NCBI GenBank assembly: GCA_022842565.1
Contig: JALHPH010000021.1
Location: forward strand, 1-11,036
Source of the DNA: Fimbriimonadaceae bacterium
GTDB lineage: Bacteria > Armatimonadota > Fimbriimonadia > Fimbriimonadales > Fimbriimonadaceae
Direction of reading: 5' to 3'
DNA: 11,036 bases
The notes under the pieces are model-generated. The model had not been told where the DNA came from. It saw only the letters and a program-made list of their open reading frames with translations, and ran no database searches. Shown here in pieces: positions 1 through 5,583 of this stretch; the first letter of the stretch is position 1, and each line of letters starts with the position of its first letter. A program made the position numbers and the translations under genes.

Positions 1-452
1 GCGTTATATCCAGGCACAAGACGGCCGGCGAATTCGGGGTGGGTGAGGTCGATGCCTGTGTCCACGATAGCGATGGTCACTCCCGCGCCTTTGCTGATAT
101 CCCAGGCCCGAGGCGTGCTGATCTGGAAATGGTGCCATTGCTGCGCAAAGCCTGGATCACTCGGGATGACGCACGGCTCGCAGACCACGTTCGGCTCCAC
201 ATTTTGATAAGCTCCCGTCAGCTTAAGCTCGCGCACAAACGCATCTTCGCTCATGCCTTTCGGCACAGTGAAAATCGCCAACGAGCCCTGGTGCTCCTTA
301 AAATGGCGCGAAAATGCCGTCGGCACCATGGCGTCGGGCAGCGATCCGAGTTCGTTCCAAGCCACCACCTCGCCACTCGGCTTCGCAGCGAGGGCCATTG
401 CCCCGGCCAACCAAAGCGTTCCCGCCACCCAACAAAGCTTGTTTGCACTCAT
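1..452 (-). CDS. Secreted subtilisin-family (S8) serine protease, N-terminal part only
   Basis: The frame is open from the ATG at 452 to the window edge (150 residues, no stop), so only the N-terminus is visible. Residues 1-22 form a signal peptide with a hydrophobic core at about 7-21 and likely cleavage after ALA. Residues 23-95 look like an inhibitory prodomain. Residues 97-118 (PSDPGFAQQW, then PRAWDI) match the region that precedes the catalytic domain in thermitase/fervidolysin-type proteases. IAIVDTGID at 127-135 is the catalytic-Asp motif, with Asp131. The His and Ser motifs would lie beyond the edge, so activity cannot be judged. The start is supported by AGGTGA at 458-463, 5 nt before the ATG, and by a good promoter upstream. 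The family hydrolyses proteins outside the cytoplasm. The gene follows a small PPC-like secreted protein on the same strand, and such domains are often fused to proteases of this family. Confidence 0.9.
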   Translation of the reverse strand, partial: MSANKLCWVAGTLWLAGAMALAAKPSGEVVAWNELGSLPDAMVPTAFSRHFKEHQGSLAIFTVPKGMSEDAFVRELKLTGAYQNVEPNVVCEPCVIPSDPGFAQQWHHFQISTPRAWDISKGAGVTIAIVDTGIDLTHPEFAGRLVPGYN

Positions 453-457
453 AGGAT

Positions 458-503
458 TCACCTGTATGTCATCTCATTATATCGATCGTTCATCAAGAAT
501 CAA
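458..503 (-). promoter_or_regulatory. Promoter and ribosome binding site of the S8 protease gene
   Basis: On the minus strand there is a consensus -10 TATAAT (481-476), preceded after 16 bp by TTGATT (503-498, 4 of 6 to the -35 consensus). Transcription would start near 469 and give a leader of about 17 nt containing AGGTGA (463-458), 5 nt from the ATG. It lies downstream of a hairpin at 507-531, so the protease is probably transcribed independently of the gene before it. Confidence 0.6.
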
Positions 504-506
504 GCC

Positions 507-531
507 CTGGGCGAAAAAGAGCTTCGCCCAG
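507..531 (-). terminator. Hairpin, likely terminator of the PPC-like gene
   Basis: A perfect 9-bp stem (CTGGGCGAA pairing with TTCGCCCAG) closes a 7-nt loop, 18 nt after the stop codon of the 550-912 gene. In the minus-strand transcript the stem is followed only by GGCTTGATTCTTG, which is a weak U-tract. Termination may therefore be partial, or the hairpin may instead protect the 3' end of the mRNA. Confidence 0.45.
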
Positions 532-549
532 AGCCCGAAAGGAGCCTTC

Positions 550-912
550 TCAGTCTTCTGAAACGTAGACCTCGTACCGAATCGAGTCGTTCGTATCGGC
601 GTTTGAGGGCAGGATAAACACATCTTGCTTGCTGGGAACTGTGATATAGACCACGGGAGTGTTATCCCCATCCCGGTCCGCTACCACCAAGTCTTGGTCG
701 TCGTCATAGATGGCCAGGTCAAGATCGCCCCAACCTGTTCCGTAGCCGTGGATCTTGTAAGAGCCACGCTCTAGGGTCAGGCGGTGAACGTTGATCTCCT
801 CTGGCGGCAGGTTCCCGGAGAGTTTCCAGAGGTCGCCTGCAAACGCAGCGGTCGAAATCGCGATAGCGCCGAGAGCGATGAGAATGTTGCGTCGATTGAT
901 CAGTTGTTTCAT
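550..912 (-). CDS. Small secreted protein, PPC-like beta-sandwich domain
   Basis: This 120-residue protein has a signal peptide at residues 1-25 (hydrophobic ILIALGAIAIS, then AFA at the cleavage site). An RR pair before the hydrophobic stretch resembles a Tat motif but lacks the full consensus. The mature part, about 95 residues, looks like one bacterial pre-peptidase C-terminal (PPC) domain: DLDLAIYDDDQDLVVADRDG (residues 63-82) matches the usual strand followed by an Asp-rich turn, and it ends in the strand YEVYV. PPC domains normally sit at the C-terminus of secreted peptidases and are thought to aid secretion, stability or substrate binding. The acidic turns could bind calcium (inference). 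The start has AGGA at 921-924, 8 nt upstream. The next gene downstream on the same strand is an S8 protease, so a free-standing PPC domain acting with that enzyme is plausible. The domain assignment rests on pattern only. Confidence 0.75.
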   Translation of the reverse strand: MKQLINRRNILIALGAIAISTAAFAGDLWKLSGNLPPEEINVHRLTLERGSYKIHGYGTGWGDLDLAIYDDDQDLVVADRDGDNTPVVYITVPSKQDVFILPSNADTNDSIRYEVYVSED

Positions 913-954
913 GTCCGTTTTCCTACTGGTGGGCTTTCTTGCCCGACACAGTAA

Positions 955-983
955 GTTTTACGGCATGCGGTCCAGCGATCCAA
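955..983 (-). promoter_or_regulatory. Possible promoter of the PPC-like gene
   Basis: On the minus strand, TTGGAT (983-978) is followed after 17 bp by TAAAAC (960-955, 4 of 6 to the -10 consensus). Transcription would start near 948-951, leaving a leader of about 36-39 nt before the ATG at 912. The hexamers are weak on their own, as expected of an activator-dependent promoter, and a CRP-type palindrome lies just upstream. Confidence 0.35.
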
Positions 984-1004
984 TTCAGGAAGTCACAGGT
1001 CCGA

Positions 1005-1020
1005 TGTGATGTAGATCACA
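1005..1020. promoter_or_regulatory. CRP/FNR-family operator-like palindrome (TGTGA-N6-TCACA)
   Basis: TGTGATGTAGATCACA matches the E. coli CRP core consensus at all ten fixed positions and has perfect 6-bp arms around GTAG. A further TCACA half-site occurs at 993-997, so three half-sites are spaced 11-12 bp apart, about one helical turn. The palindrome overlaps the MATE stop codon (1016-1018). Its centre lies about 100 bp upstream of the PPC-like start codon and about 62-65 bp upstream of the predicted transcription start, close to the class I activator position (-61.5). The identity of the binding regulator is an inference. Confidence 0.5.
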
Positions 1021-2419
1021 CCTTGGTGAGCATCCACTTTCCTTGTTTGAACGCGGACATGGCGAGGAGGCCCTGCACCGCTTGCGACGCGCTTAGGGCG
1101 ATCCAACAGCCCGTTGCGCCCAGGCCCATCGGCACCGCCAACACATATGCGAGCGGCACGCGCACCAACCACAGCGACCAGATCGATATCCACATGGCGC
1201 GCTTCGTGTCGCCGGCGCCCTGAAGCGCCCCGATCAGCACCATTGCGTAGCCAAACAAGATCTCAGTGACGATGAGAATCCGGATATAGGAGGCCGCCTC
1301 GGCTGCCATTCCCGGCTTATCGCCACCAGTGAGGAACTCGGCGATGTTGGGCGCACCTAGGTAGAGCGGGATGCTCAGCAGGCCGATCAGAAGCCCTCCC
1401 ATGTGCGCAGCCATCCATCCGAGCTTGGCCGCCCTCTGCGGTTGATTCGCACCCAGGTTCTGCCCCACCAACGCCCCTGCCGCGACCGAAAACCCAAACG
1501 CGGGCATGAAGAGCACCGATTCGATGGCGATACCCACTCGCAGCGCGCCTAGCGCGTCGCCGCCGTTCGGGGTTCCTCGCAGGAACATCGTGAAAACGGT
1601 GAACGAAGCCACCCTGAGTACGGCCTGCAAGGCCGAAGGGATGGCGATATTGAGGATCCGCTTGGCCCACTCAGGGTCGGGCAACTTGGCGCTCCAACTG
1701 GGACCGAGCACAGATTTTCGAACCCAACCCAAATACAGCGCAGCCGAGATGAATGCGGAAATGGAGATGGCTGCGCCTGCACCGGTCAAGCCCCATCCGG
1801 CAGCCGGGACCACGAACTCCTGCCCCATCCAGTTCAGCCGGTGCTCGGGATAGATCAAGAAGATATTCAAGATCATGTGTAGCCCGATCTGGATTCCGGA
1901 AATGACAAGGGGCGAACGCGTGTCGCCGGTCCCGCGTAGCGAGCCTGCGAGGGTATTCACCAGCGTATTGGCGACGATGCCCGGCGCCCAAGCCAAAAGG
2001 AAGTCGCGGAAGAGCAGGGCCGCGCGCGCATCGCCCTCCGGCACTAGGAACCTGCCCGCAAAGTAGGCGGCCACCACGCCCAGGAGCCCCATCCCGATGC
2101 CGACATAGTGGGCCAGCCGGACGCATTGCCGGTTCGCTTCGCGCAGGCTGCCCGGCTCTTTGGCACCATAAAACCGGCTGACCAGCGCGGTCGAAGCGAC
2201 CGAGACGGTAAGGCCGAGCGAGAACAGAAGGAAAACAATGTTGAGCGCAGCGCCGTGTGCGGTCAGCGCGGCTCGCTCCAAGTGCCCAATGAAGTAGGCA
2301 TCGATCACGCTGTTCAGCGTTTGGATTCCGTTCAGAAGGACCGCAGGCCAAGCGAGTTGCCAGACCACTGGCGCGGCCGAACGCAATCCGAAACGCGGTT
2401 CGGCGTCAGTGGGGGGCAT
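1016..2419 (-). CDS. MATE-family multidrug/metabolite efflux transporter
   Basis: This 467-residue inner-membrane protein has about twelve hydrophobic segments, the usual length and layout of MATE exporters, which expel organic cations, drugs or metabolites using a Na+ or H+ gradient. The two homologous halves each carry the family signature: SLRGTGDTR at residues 160-168 and ALQGAGDTK at 398-406. GQNLGA at 319-324 is also typical. I chose the ATG at 2419. The frame stays open another 133 codons upstream, but that stretch lies antisense to the AIM24-family gene, is not membrane-like and is not expected in a MATE protein. There is no Shine-Dalgarno sequence, and a -10 box (TACTAT) lies 7 nt before the ATG, suggesting a leaderless mRNA. 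The substrate cannot be told from sequence. Confidence 0.93.
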   Translation of the reverse strand: MPPTDAEPRFGLRSAAPVVWQLAWPAVLLNGIQTLNSVIDAYFIGHLERAALTAHGAALNIVFLLFSLGLTVSVASTALVSRFYGAKEPGSLREANRQCVRLAHYVGIGMGLLGVVAAYFAGRFLVPEGDARAALLFRDFLLAWAPGIVANTLVNTLAGSLRGTGDTRSPLVISGIQIGLHMILNIFLIYPEHRLNWMGQEFVVPAAGWGLTGAGAAISISAFISAALYLGWVRKSVLGPSWSAKLPDPEWAKRILNIAIPSALQAVLRVASFTVFTMFLRGTPNGGDALGALRVGIAIESVLFMPAFGFSVAAGALVGQNLGANQPQRAAKLGWMAAHMGGLLIGLLSIPLYLGAPNIAEFLTGGDKPGMAAEAASYIRILIVTEILFGYAMVLIGALQGAGDTKRAMWISIWSLWLVRVPLAYVLAVPMGLGATGCWIALSASQAVQGLLAMSAFKQGKWMLTKV

Positions 2420-2425
2420 AGAGTT

Positions 2426-2432
2426 TATAGTA
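2426..2432. promoter_or_regulatory. Shared -10 element of a divergent promoter
   Basis: In the 60-bp gap between the MATE gene (minus) and the AIM24-family gene (plus), the 7-bp sequence TATAGTA reads as TATAGT on the plus strand (2426-2431, 5 of 6 to consensus) and as TACTAT on the minus strand (2432-2427, 4 of 6). Minus-strand transcription would start at or next to the MATE ATG. Plus-strand transcription would start near 2438, giving a leader of about 40 nt. No convincing -35 hexamer is present on either side. Confidence 0.45.
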
Positions 2433-2479
2433 CGCAATTCTGGTCGAGCCGGGCTGCAAAAAGGTAGAAACAAGAAACC

Positions 2480-3148
2480 ATGACCACTGAAATCATGTAC
2501 GCACCAAGCTTCGCCGTTGCCAAAGTCACTCTTGCCCCGAGCGAGGGCATACGCGCCGAAAGCGGTGCAATGATGGGCATGTCGCCGACCATCGAAATGG
2601 AATCGAAGATGCAGGGCGGCATCGGAAAAGCACTCGGTAGGTTTTTGGGCGGCGAGTCGGTTTTCCAATCGACTTTCATCGCCAAGCACGGTCCGGGTGA
2701 ATTGCTCTTGGCCCCCAGTGGTCCTGGCGATATCATCCAAACCAACCCTGGTGCAGGGCTCATGGTCACTAGCGGCTGCTATCTGGCTGGCGATCTGCAC
2801 CTCGGCATCGAAACCCAAGCCAATCTGCGCGGCTTCTTTGCGGGCGAGGGGCTCTTTATGATGCGGGTCTCGGGCGAAGGAAATCTACTGCTAAGCAGTT
2901 TTGGCGCGATCCACGCTTTCCAGCTACAGCCCGGGCAGCCGTACGTTGTCGATACTGGCCACCTGGTTGCTTTTTCGCATGGCATGGGCTTTGAACTGAA
3001 GCGAGCCTCGCGAAGTCTTCTGGGCAGCTTCACTTCGGGCGAGGGCGTCGTGGTGGTTCTTACTGGCCCGGGAGTTGTGTACACCCAAACCCGGACTCCC
3101 GCTAGCTTCGCCGGATTCCTGCGGCCGCACCTGCCAAAGGGCGGCTAG
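2480..3148 (+). CDS. AIM24 / TIGR00266-family protein
   Basis: This 222-residue protein matches the bacterial AIM24 (TIGR00266) family over its whole length: an N-terminal AESGAMMGM segment (26-34), a Gly-rich stretch with SVFQSTFIA (60-68), GDIIQTNPG (83-91), SGCYLAGD (97-104), GEGLFMMRVSGEGNLLLSSFG (about 122-142) and VVDTGHLVAF (156-165). The fold is a trimeric beta-barrel-like one. In yeast the relative Aim24 is mitochondrial and influences inner-membrane complexes, but the bacterial role is unknown. No signal peptide or membrane segment is seen, so it is probably cytosolic or peripheral. It is first in a three-gene operon, 5 nt before an unknown gene and ahead of biotin ligase. The Shine-Dalgarno sequence is poor (AAGG at 2461-2464 is too far away), yet ATG 2480 fits the family start. 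Confidence 0.9.
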   Translation: MTTEIMYAPSFAVAKVTLAPSEGIRAESGAMMGMSPTIEMESKMQGGIGKALGRFLGGESVFQSTFIAKHGPGELLLAPSGPGDIIQTNPGAGLMVTSGCYLAGDLHLGIETQANLRGFFAGEGLFMMRVSGEGNLLLSSFGAIHAFQLQPGQPYVVDTGHLVAFSHGMGFELKRASRSLLGSFTSGEGVVVVLTGPGVVYTQTRTPASFAGFLRPHLPKGG

Positions 3149-3153
3149 TCGCG

Positions 3154-3579
3154 GTGCTTTGGCGTTCTCACGTGGAGCCAGCGCGGGTGGCGGCCAGCGA
3201 ATGGCCGCTGCCTGCTTTGCATTCTGGGGGGTGGGTGGCGGTGGTCGGCTTTGGCGCGCTCTCTATTCGGGATCGCGGTGTTTGGCGGCGGCTGCTGGAT
3301 GCCGAGTCGCCCGACATTCTTGTACAGGAAATCGTGATCGCCGACCCGACCGATTGGGATTCCATCCGGGCCACAACAGCACCGAGCATGCGCGAATCCC
3401 TCAACCTCATCACCCCACCCTCTGAACTGGAGTCCCTTGCGCTTGAGCCGCCCGATGGCACTGCCATTGCGCTAGTACTCAACAACCACCAAATTCTCCT
3501 TGGCTACCAAGGCGTGCCGAACGAGGATGCCTGGCAGGCCTTCTTGGATGCCATTCAAACAAGGGGGACGGTATCCTAG
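3154..3579 (+). CDS. Protein of unknown function between AIM24-family and biotin ligase genes
   Basis: I do not recognise this 141-residue protein. It begins with GTG only 5 nt after the stop codon of the AIM24-family gene and ends 9 nt before the biotin ligase start, so it is almost certainly co-transcribed and probably translationally coupled. It has no signal peptide or membrane segment. Visible pieces are a beta-rich GGWVAVVGFGALSI (26-39), an acidic middle section with PDILVQEIVIADPTDWDSI (54-72), and a C-terminal strand-turn-helix ending in EDAWQAFLDAI (124-134). Codon use resembles that of its neighbours, and no competing frame looks like a protein. The exact start is uncertain; a later start would remove the basic first 20 residues. 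No function is proposed. Confidence 0.75.
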   Translation: MLWRSHVEPARVAASEWPLPALHSGGWVAVVGFGALSIRDRGVWRRLLDAESPDILVQEIVIADPTDWDSIRATTAPSMRESLNLITPPSELESLALEPPDGTAIALVLNNHQILLGYQGVPNEDAWQAFLDAIQTRGTVS

Positions 3580-3588
3580 GGGCACAAA

Positions 3589-4308
3589 ATGAAATCGCCC
3601 ATGACAGAACGGAGGATGGTCGTTCTTGATTCGACCACCTCGACCCAGGACGATGCCGCCGAGTTCCTGAGCACCGCCGAAGGAGCGACGGTGGGCGCGG
3701 TCCTGGCCAAGACCCAGTCTCTGGGACGCGGTCGATTTGGGCGAACCTGGCACAGCCCTAACGGAGAATCCCTCTCGCTCAGCATCATTTTTCATGAATA
3801 CGCGGATCATCCGAAGCCGTGGCTGGTGGGGATGGCGGTTGCCCTGGCTGCCGCGGGCGCGGCGCACCTTCGCGTGCAGTGGCCCAATGACCTGATTTGG
3901 GGCGGAAAGAAAGTGGGCGGCATTCTGAGTGAGGTGATCACCGATCCCCAGGGTCGCAAGGTGCCCGTCGTGGGCATCGGCCTCAACCTCTCTCAAGAGT
4001 CATGGCCCGAGGAGATTGCCGACCGCGCGACCAGCCTGAAGCTCATCGGTGCCGCCACAACGCTGGACCCTGAGATTCTGGCTGCTCAAATCCTGGAGCG
4101 CATCGAGCTCTTGCCCGAGCCGCTGTCGTGGTCCGACCTTCGCCCGACTTGGATGCTCTTCGACGACACTCCTGGAAAGAAGTACATCCTGGCGGACGGA
4201 ACACAGGCGCTTGCCATGGGTATCGGCCCGGATGGGGAGCTCATCGGCTCGGTGGAGGGTGAGACCATGAGCATCCACGCTGCCGACGCTCACTTCGGCC
4301 AGGGTTGA
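3589..4308 (+). CDS. birA: Biotin--[acetyl-CoA-carboxylase] ligase (biotin protein ligase)
   Basis: This 239-residue enzyme activates biotin with ATP and transfers it to a lysine of the biotin carboxyl carrier protein, which acetyl-CoA carboxylase needs in fatty-acid synthesis. The catalytic-domain motifs are all present: DSTTSTQDDA (14-23), the biotinyl-AMP loop GRGRFGRTW (46-54), QWPNDL (97-102, where KWPND is more usual), KKVGGIL with the catalytic-type lysine (107-113), and GIGLNL (129-134). A short SH3-like C-terminal domain follows at about 190-239. There is no N-terminal helix-turn-helix, so it is a class I ligase and should not repress biotin genes as the E. coli protein does. The start has AGGGG at 3578-3582, 6 nt upstream, overlapping the stop codon of the preceding gene. 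ATG 3601 is a less likely start. It is the last gene of the operon, before a strong terminator. Confidence 0.95.
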   Translation: MKSPMTERRMVVLDSTTSTQDDAAEFLSTAEGATVGAVLAKTQSLGRGRFGRTWHSPNGESLSLSIIFHEYADHPKPWLVGMAVALAAAGAAHLRVQWPNDLIWGGKKVGGILSEVITDPQGRKVPVVGIGLNLSQESWPEEIADRATSLKLIGAATTLDPEILAAQILERIELLPEPLSWSDLRPTWMLFDDTPGKKYILADGTQALAMGIGPDGELIGSVEGETMSIHAADAHFGQG

Positions 4309-4321
4309 GGACATCCAAAAG

Positions 4322-4360
4322 AATAGGTCCCTTCGCCGCCACGGTGAAGGGACCTATTTT
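4322..4360. terminator. Strong bidirectional intrinsic terminator
   Basis: AATAGGTCCCTTC pairs perfectly with GAAGGGACCTATT, and GCC/GGT extends this to a 16-bp stem (4322-4358) with a 5-nt loop. On the plus strand it is followed by TTTT (counting from 4357) and lies 14 nt after the biotin ligase stop. On the minus strand the stem is followed by CTTTT (4320-4317 on the plus strand reads AAAA), 12 nt after the 3' end of tRNA-Gly. It therefore serves both convergent units. Confidence 0.88.
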
Positions 4361-4370
4361 CAATACTGAT

Positions 4371-4445
4371 TGGAGCGGGAGAAGAGATTCGAACCCTCGA
4401 CCCTCTCGTTGGCAACGAGATGCTCTACCACTGAGCTACTCCCGC
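4371..4445 (-). tRNA. tRNA-Gly (anticodon GCC)
   Basis: The 75-nt minus-strand sequence folds as a full cloverleaf: acceptor GCGGGAG/CTCCCGC, D-stem GCTC/GAGC, anticodon stem TCTCG/CGAGA around loop TTGCCAA, a 5-nt variable loop GGGTC, and a T-arm with TTCGAAT. The anticodon is GCC (4413-4411 on the plus strand), reading GGC and GGU. The discriminator base is U, as expected for bacterial tRNA-Gly, and the 3' CCA is encoded (4373-4371). It is a single tRNA gene with its own promoter and terminator. Confidence 0.98.
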
Positions 4446-4457
4446 TCGTGGATTTAT

Positions 4458-4486
4458 GTTATACCCGCCACATTTGGGCAGTGCAA
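4458..4486 (-). promoter_or_regulatory. Promoter of tRNA-Gly
   Basis: On the minus strand, TTGCAC (4486-4481) and TATAAC (4463-4458, 5 of 6 to the -10 consensus) are separated by exactly 17 bp. The predicted start of transcription, near 4451, is about 5 nt before the mature 5' end of the tRNA. This placement also argues against translation of the plus strand starting in this region. Confidence 0.65.
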
Positions 4487-4572
4487 GGTGGGGGGCCGAA
4501 AAAACTGGATGTCTCACCGGGGATTGCGGAACAATACTTGTGACTCAGAAGCACAGAGACAGGTCACACGTT

Positions 4573-5583
4573 ATGAATTTTCTGTTTAGCTTTCTCGGAG
4601 CCATCGCCGATTTCAACCGCCAACTCGCGCAGCGCCGCGTCGGCGCATTCGGCCTGAACATTCTGCTGATGATTAGCTTGGGTCTGCTGGCCATCGTCAG
4701 TACCTACGTTCACCGCACTCAAAGCTCGACGCTCGTTCTGCCCGCCAAAATGGACGTCAAGAAGGCGAATGACATCGCGAAGCCAGGCCAGTTCGTGCTG
4801 ATGGATGGAATCGTTTACCCCCGCCCCAGACTCGAGCTCCCAGCAGCCGACGGCAAAGAGTGGGTGCTGATGGTGGAAGAAGCGGGCAGCCGCGTGATCG
4901 TCGCTGAGCGCACCAAGAATCCTGAGCGGAGCCTGACCGGCTGGCAAGTCGTCCGCGGCATGACCGCCCCGATCCCCAGCGCGCTCCAAGCAGAGCTTGC
5001 CAAGAACAACTATGAGCTGGAGGGACTCGCGGTTAATCGCAGCCTGATCCTGGTGGCCGATGCCCAGCCCAACACCGCCAAGCCGTGGCTTCTTTTCTTC
5101 CAGCAGATGGCGTTCGGCAGCATTTTGATTCTCATTCCGTTCGCGCTGACGTTTGGCATGGGTTACCGGGTGTTCCGGGCGACCAACCACCGCGGCGTCG
5201 GCCAAGTGGCCCCTGCCCATGTGGACCTCGGTTCGCTGACCCTCGCTGCCACTGGCAAACTGGCCATGAATGAGACCCACTCCATCGTGGTGGACGGCGC
5301 AAACCTGCAAGCCCGCCAAATCCCGAGCGGCGACATCGCCCTGGTTCACGAAGATACCAACGGCACGATCTTTGGAGTACTGTTCAACCCGAGCAGCGCC
5401 CAAGTGGTGGACATGGGAACGCTTTACAAGCTGAGCGGCGAGCAGAACGCCGCCATCATCCGGTTCCACAACTCGATCTCGAATCGAAGAGAGGAGCTGA
5501 TGCTGACGTTCGGCAGCGAAGGCGACCGAGCCCTGTTCCTTTCGACAATCAGCCGCGAAGCCCAAACTGCTCGCGCCGCCTAA
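4573..5583 (+). CDS. Unknown membrane protein with two TM segments, extracytoplasmic and cytoplasmic domains
   Basis: I do not recognise this 336-residue protein. Two membrane segments are clear: about residues 25-46 (preceded by QRR at 20-22) and about 173-197 (followed by Arg199 and Arg202). By the positive-inside rule both ends are cytoplasmic, with residues 47-172 forming an extracytoplasmic domain of about 125 residues and 198-336 a cytosolic domain of about 140. The outer domain has a lone FVLMDGIVYPRP-type strand pair (74-85). The inner domain looks beta-rich at first (VDLGSLTLAATGKL, 217-230) and ends in a helix. I start it at ATG 4573. An in-frame ATG at 4456 lies inside the tRNA promoter, and the intervening residues are not membrane-like. 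The Shine-Dalgarno sequence is weak. Its 3' end overlaps the stop of the convergent DUF1800 gene by 4 bp. It could be a sensor or envelope scaffold, but nothing in the sequence decides this. Confidence 0.82.
   Translation: MNFLFSFLGAIADFNRQLAQRRVGAFGLNILLMISLGLLAIVSTYVHRTQSSTLVLPAKMDVKKANDIAKPGQFVLMDGIVYPRPRLELPAADGKEWVLMVEEAGSRVIVAERTKNPERSLTGWQVVRGMTAPIPSALQAELAKNNYELEGLAVNRSLILVADAQPNTAKPWLLFFQQMAFGSILILIPFALTFGMGYRVFRATNHRGVGQVAPAHVDLGSLTLAATGKLAMNETHSIVVDGANLQARQIPSGDIALVHEDTNGTIFGVLFNPSSAQVVDMGTLYKLSGEQNAAIIRFHNSISNRREELMLTFGSEGDRALFLSTISREAQTARAA

Noticed and set aside
39..617. Plus-strand open frame of 192 codons
   Set aside because: It lies antisense to the S8 protease and PPC-like genes, whose motifs and signal peptides are clear.
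2420..2818. 133-codon N-terminal extension of the MATE gene
   Set aside because: It is antisense to the AIM24-family gene, lacks hydrophobic segments and exceeds the family length; ATG 2419 gives a normal MATE start.
4371..4445. tRNA-Gly as an attachment site of an integrated element
   Set aside because: No integrase, no repeated tRNA 3' end and no composition change is visible on either side within the window.
4456..4572. Upstream start for the membrane protein at ATG 4456
   Set aside because: The ATG falls within the tRNA-Gly promoter and the added residues do not resemble the protein or a signal sequence.
4564..5565. Long open frame (333 codons) on the minus strand opposite the two-TM membrane protein
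   Set aside because: Its translation is rich in His, Arg and Gln with no domain-like pattern, typical of an antisense frame in a GC-rich gene; the plus-strand frame has clear membrane segments.
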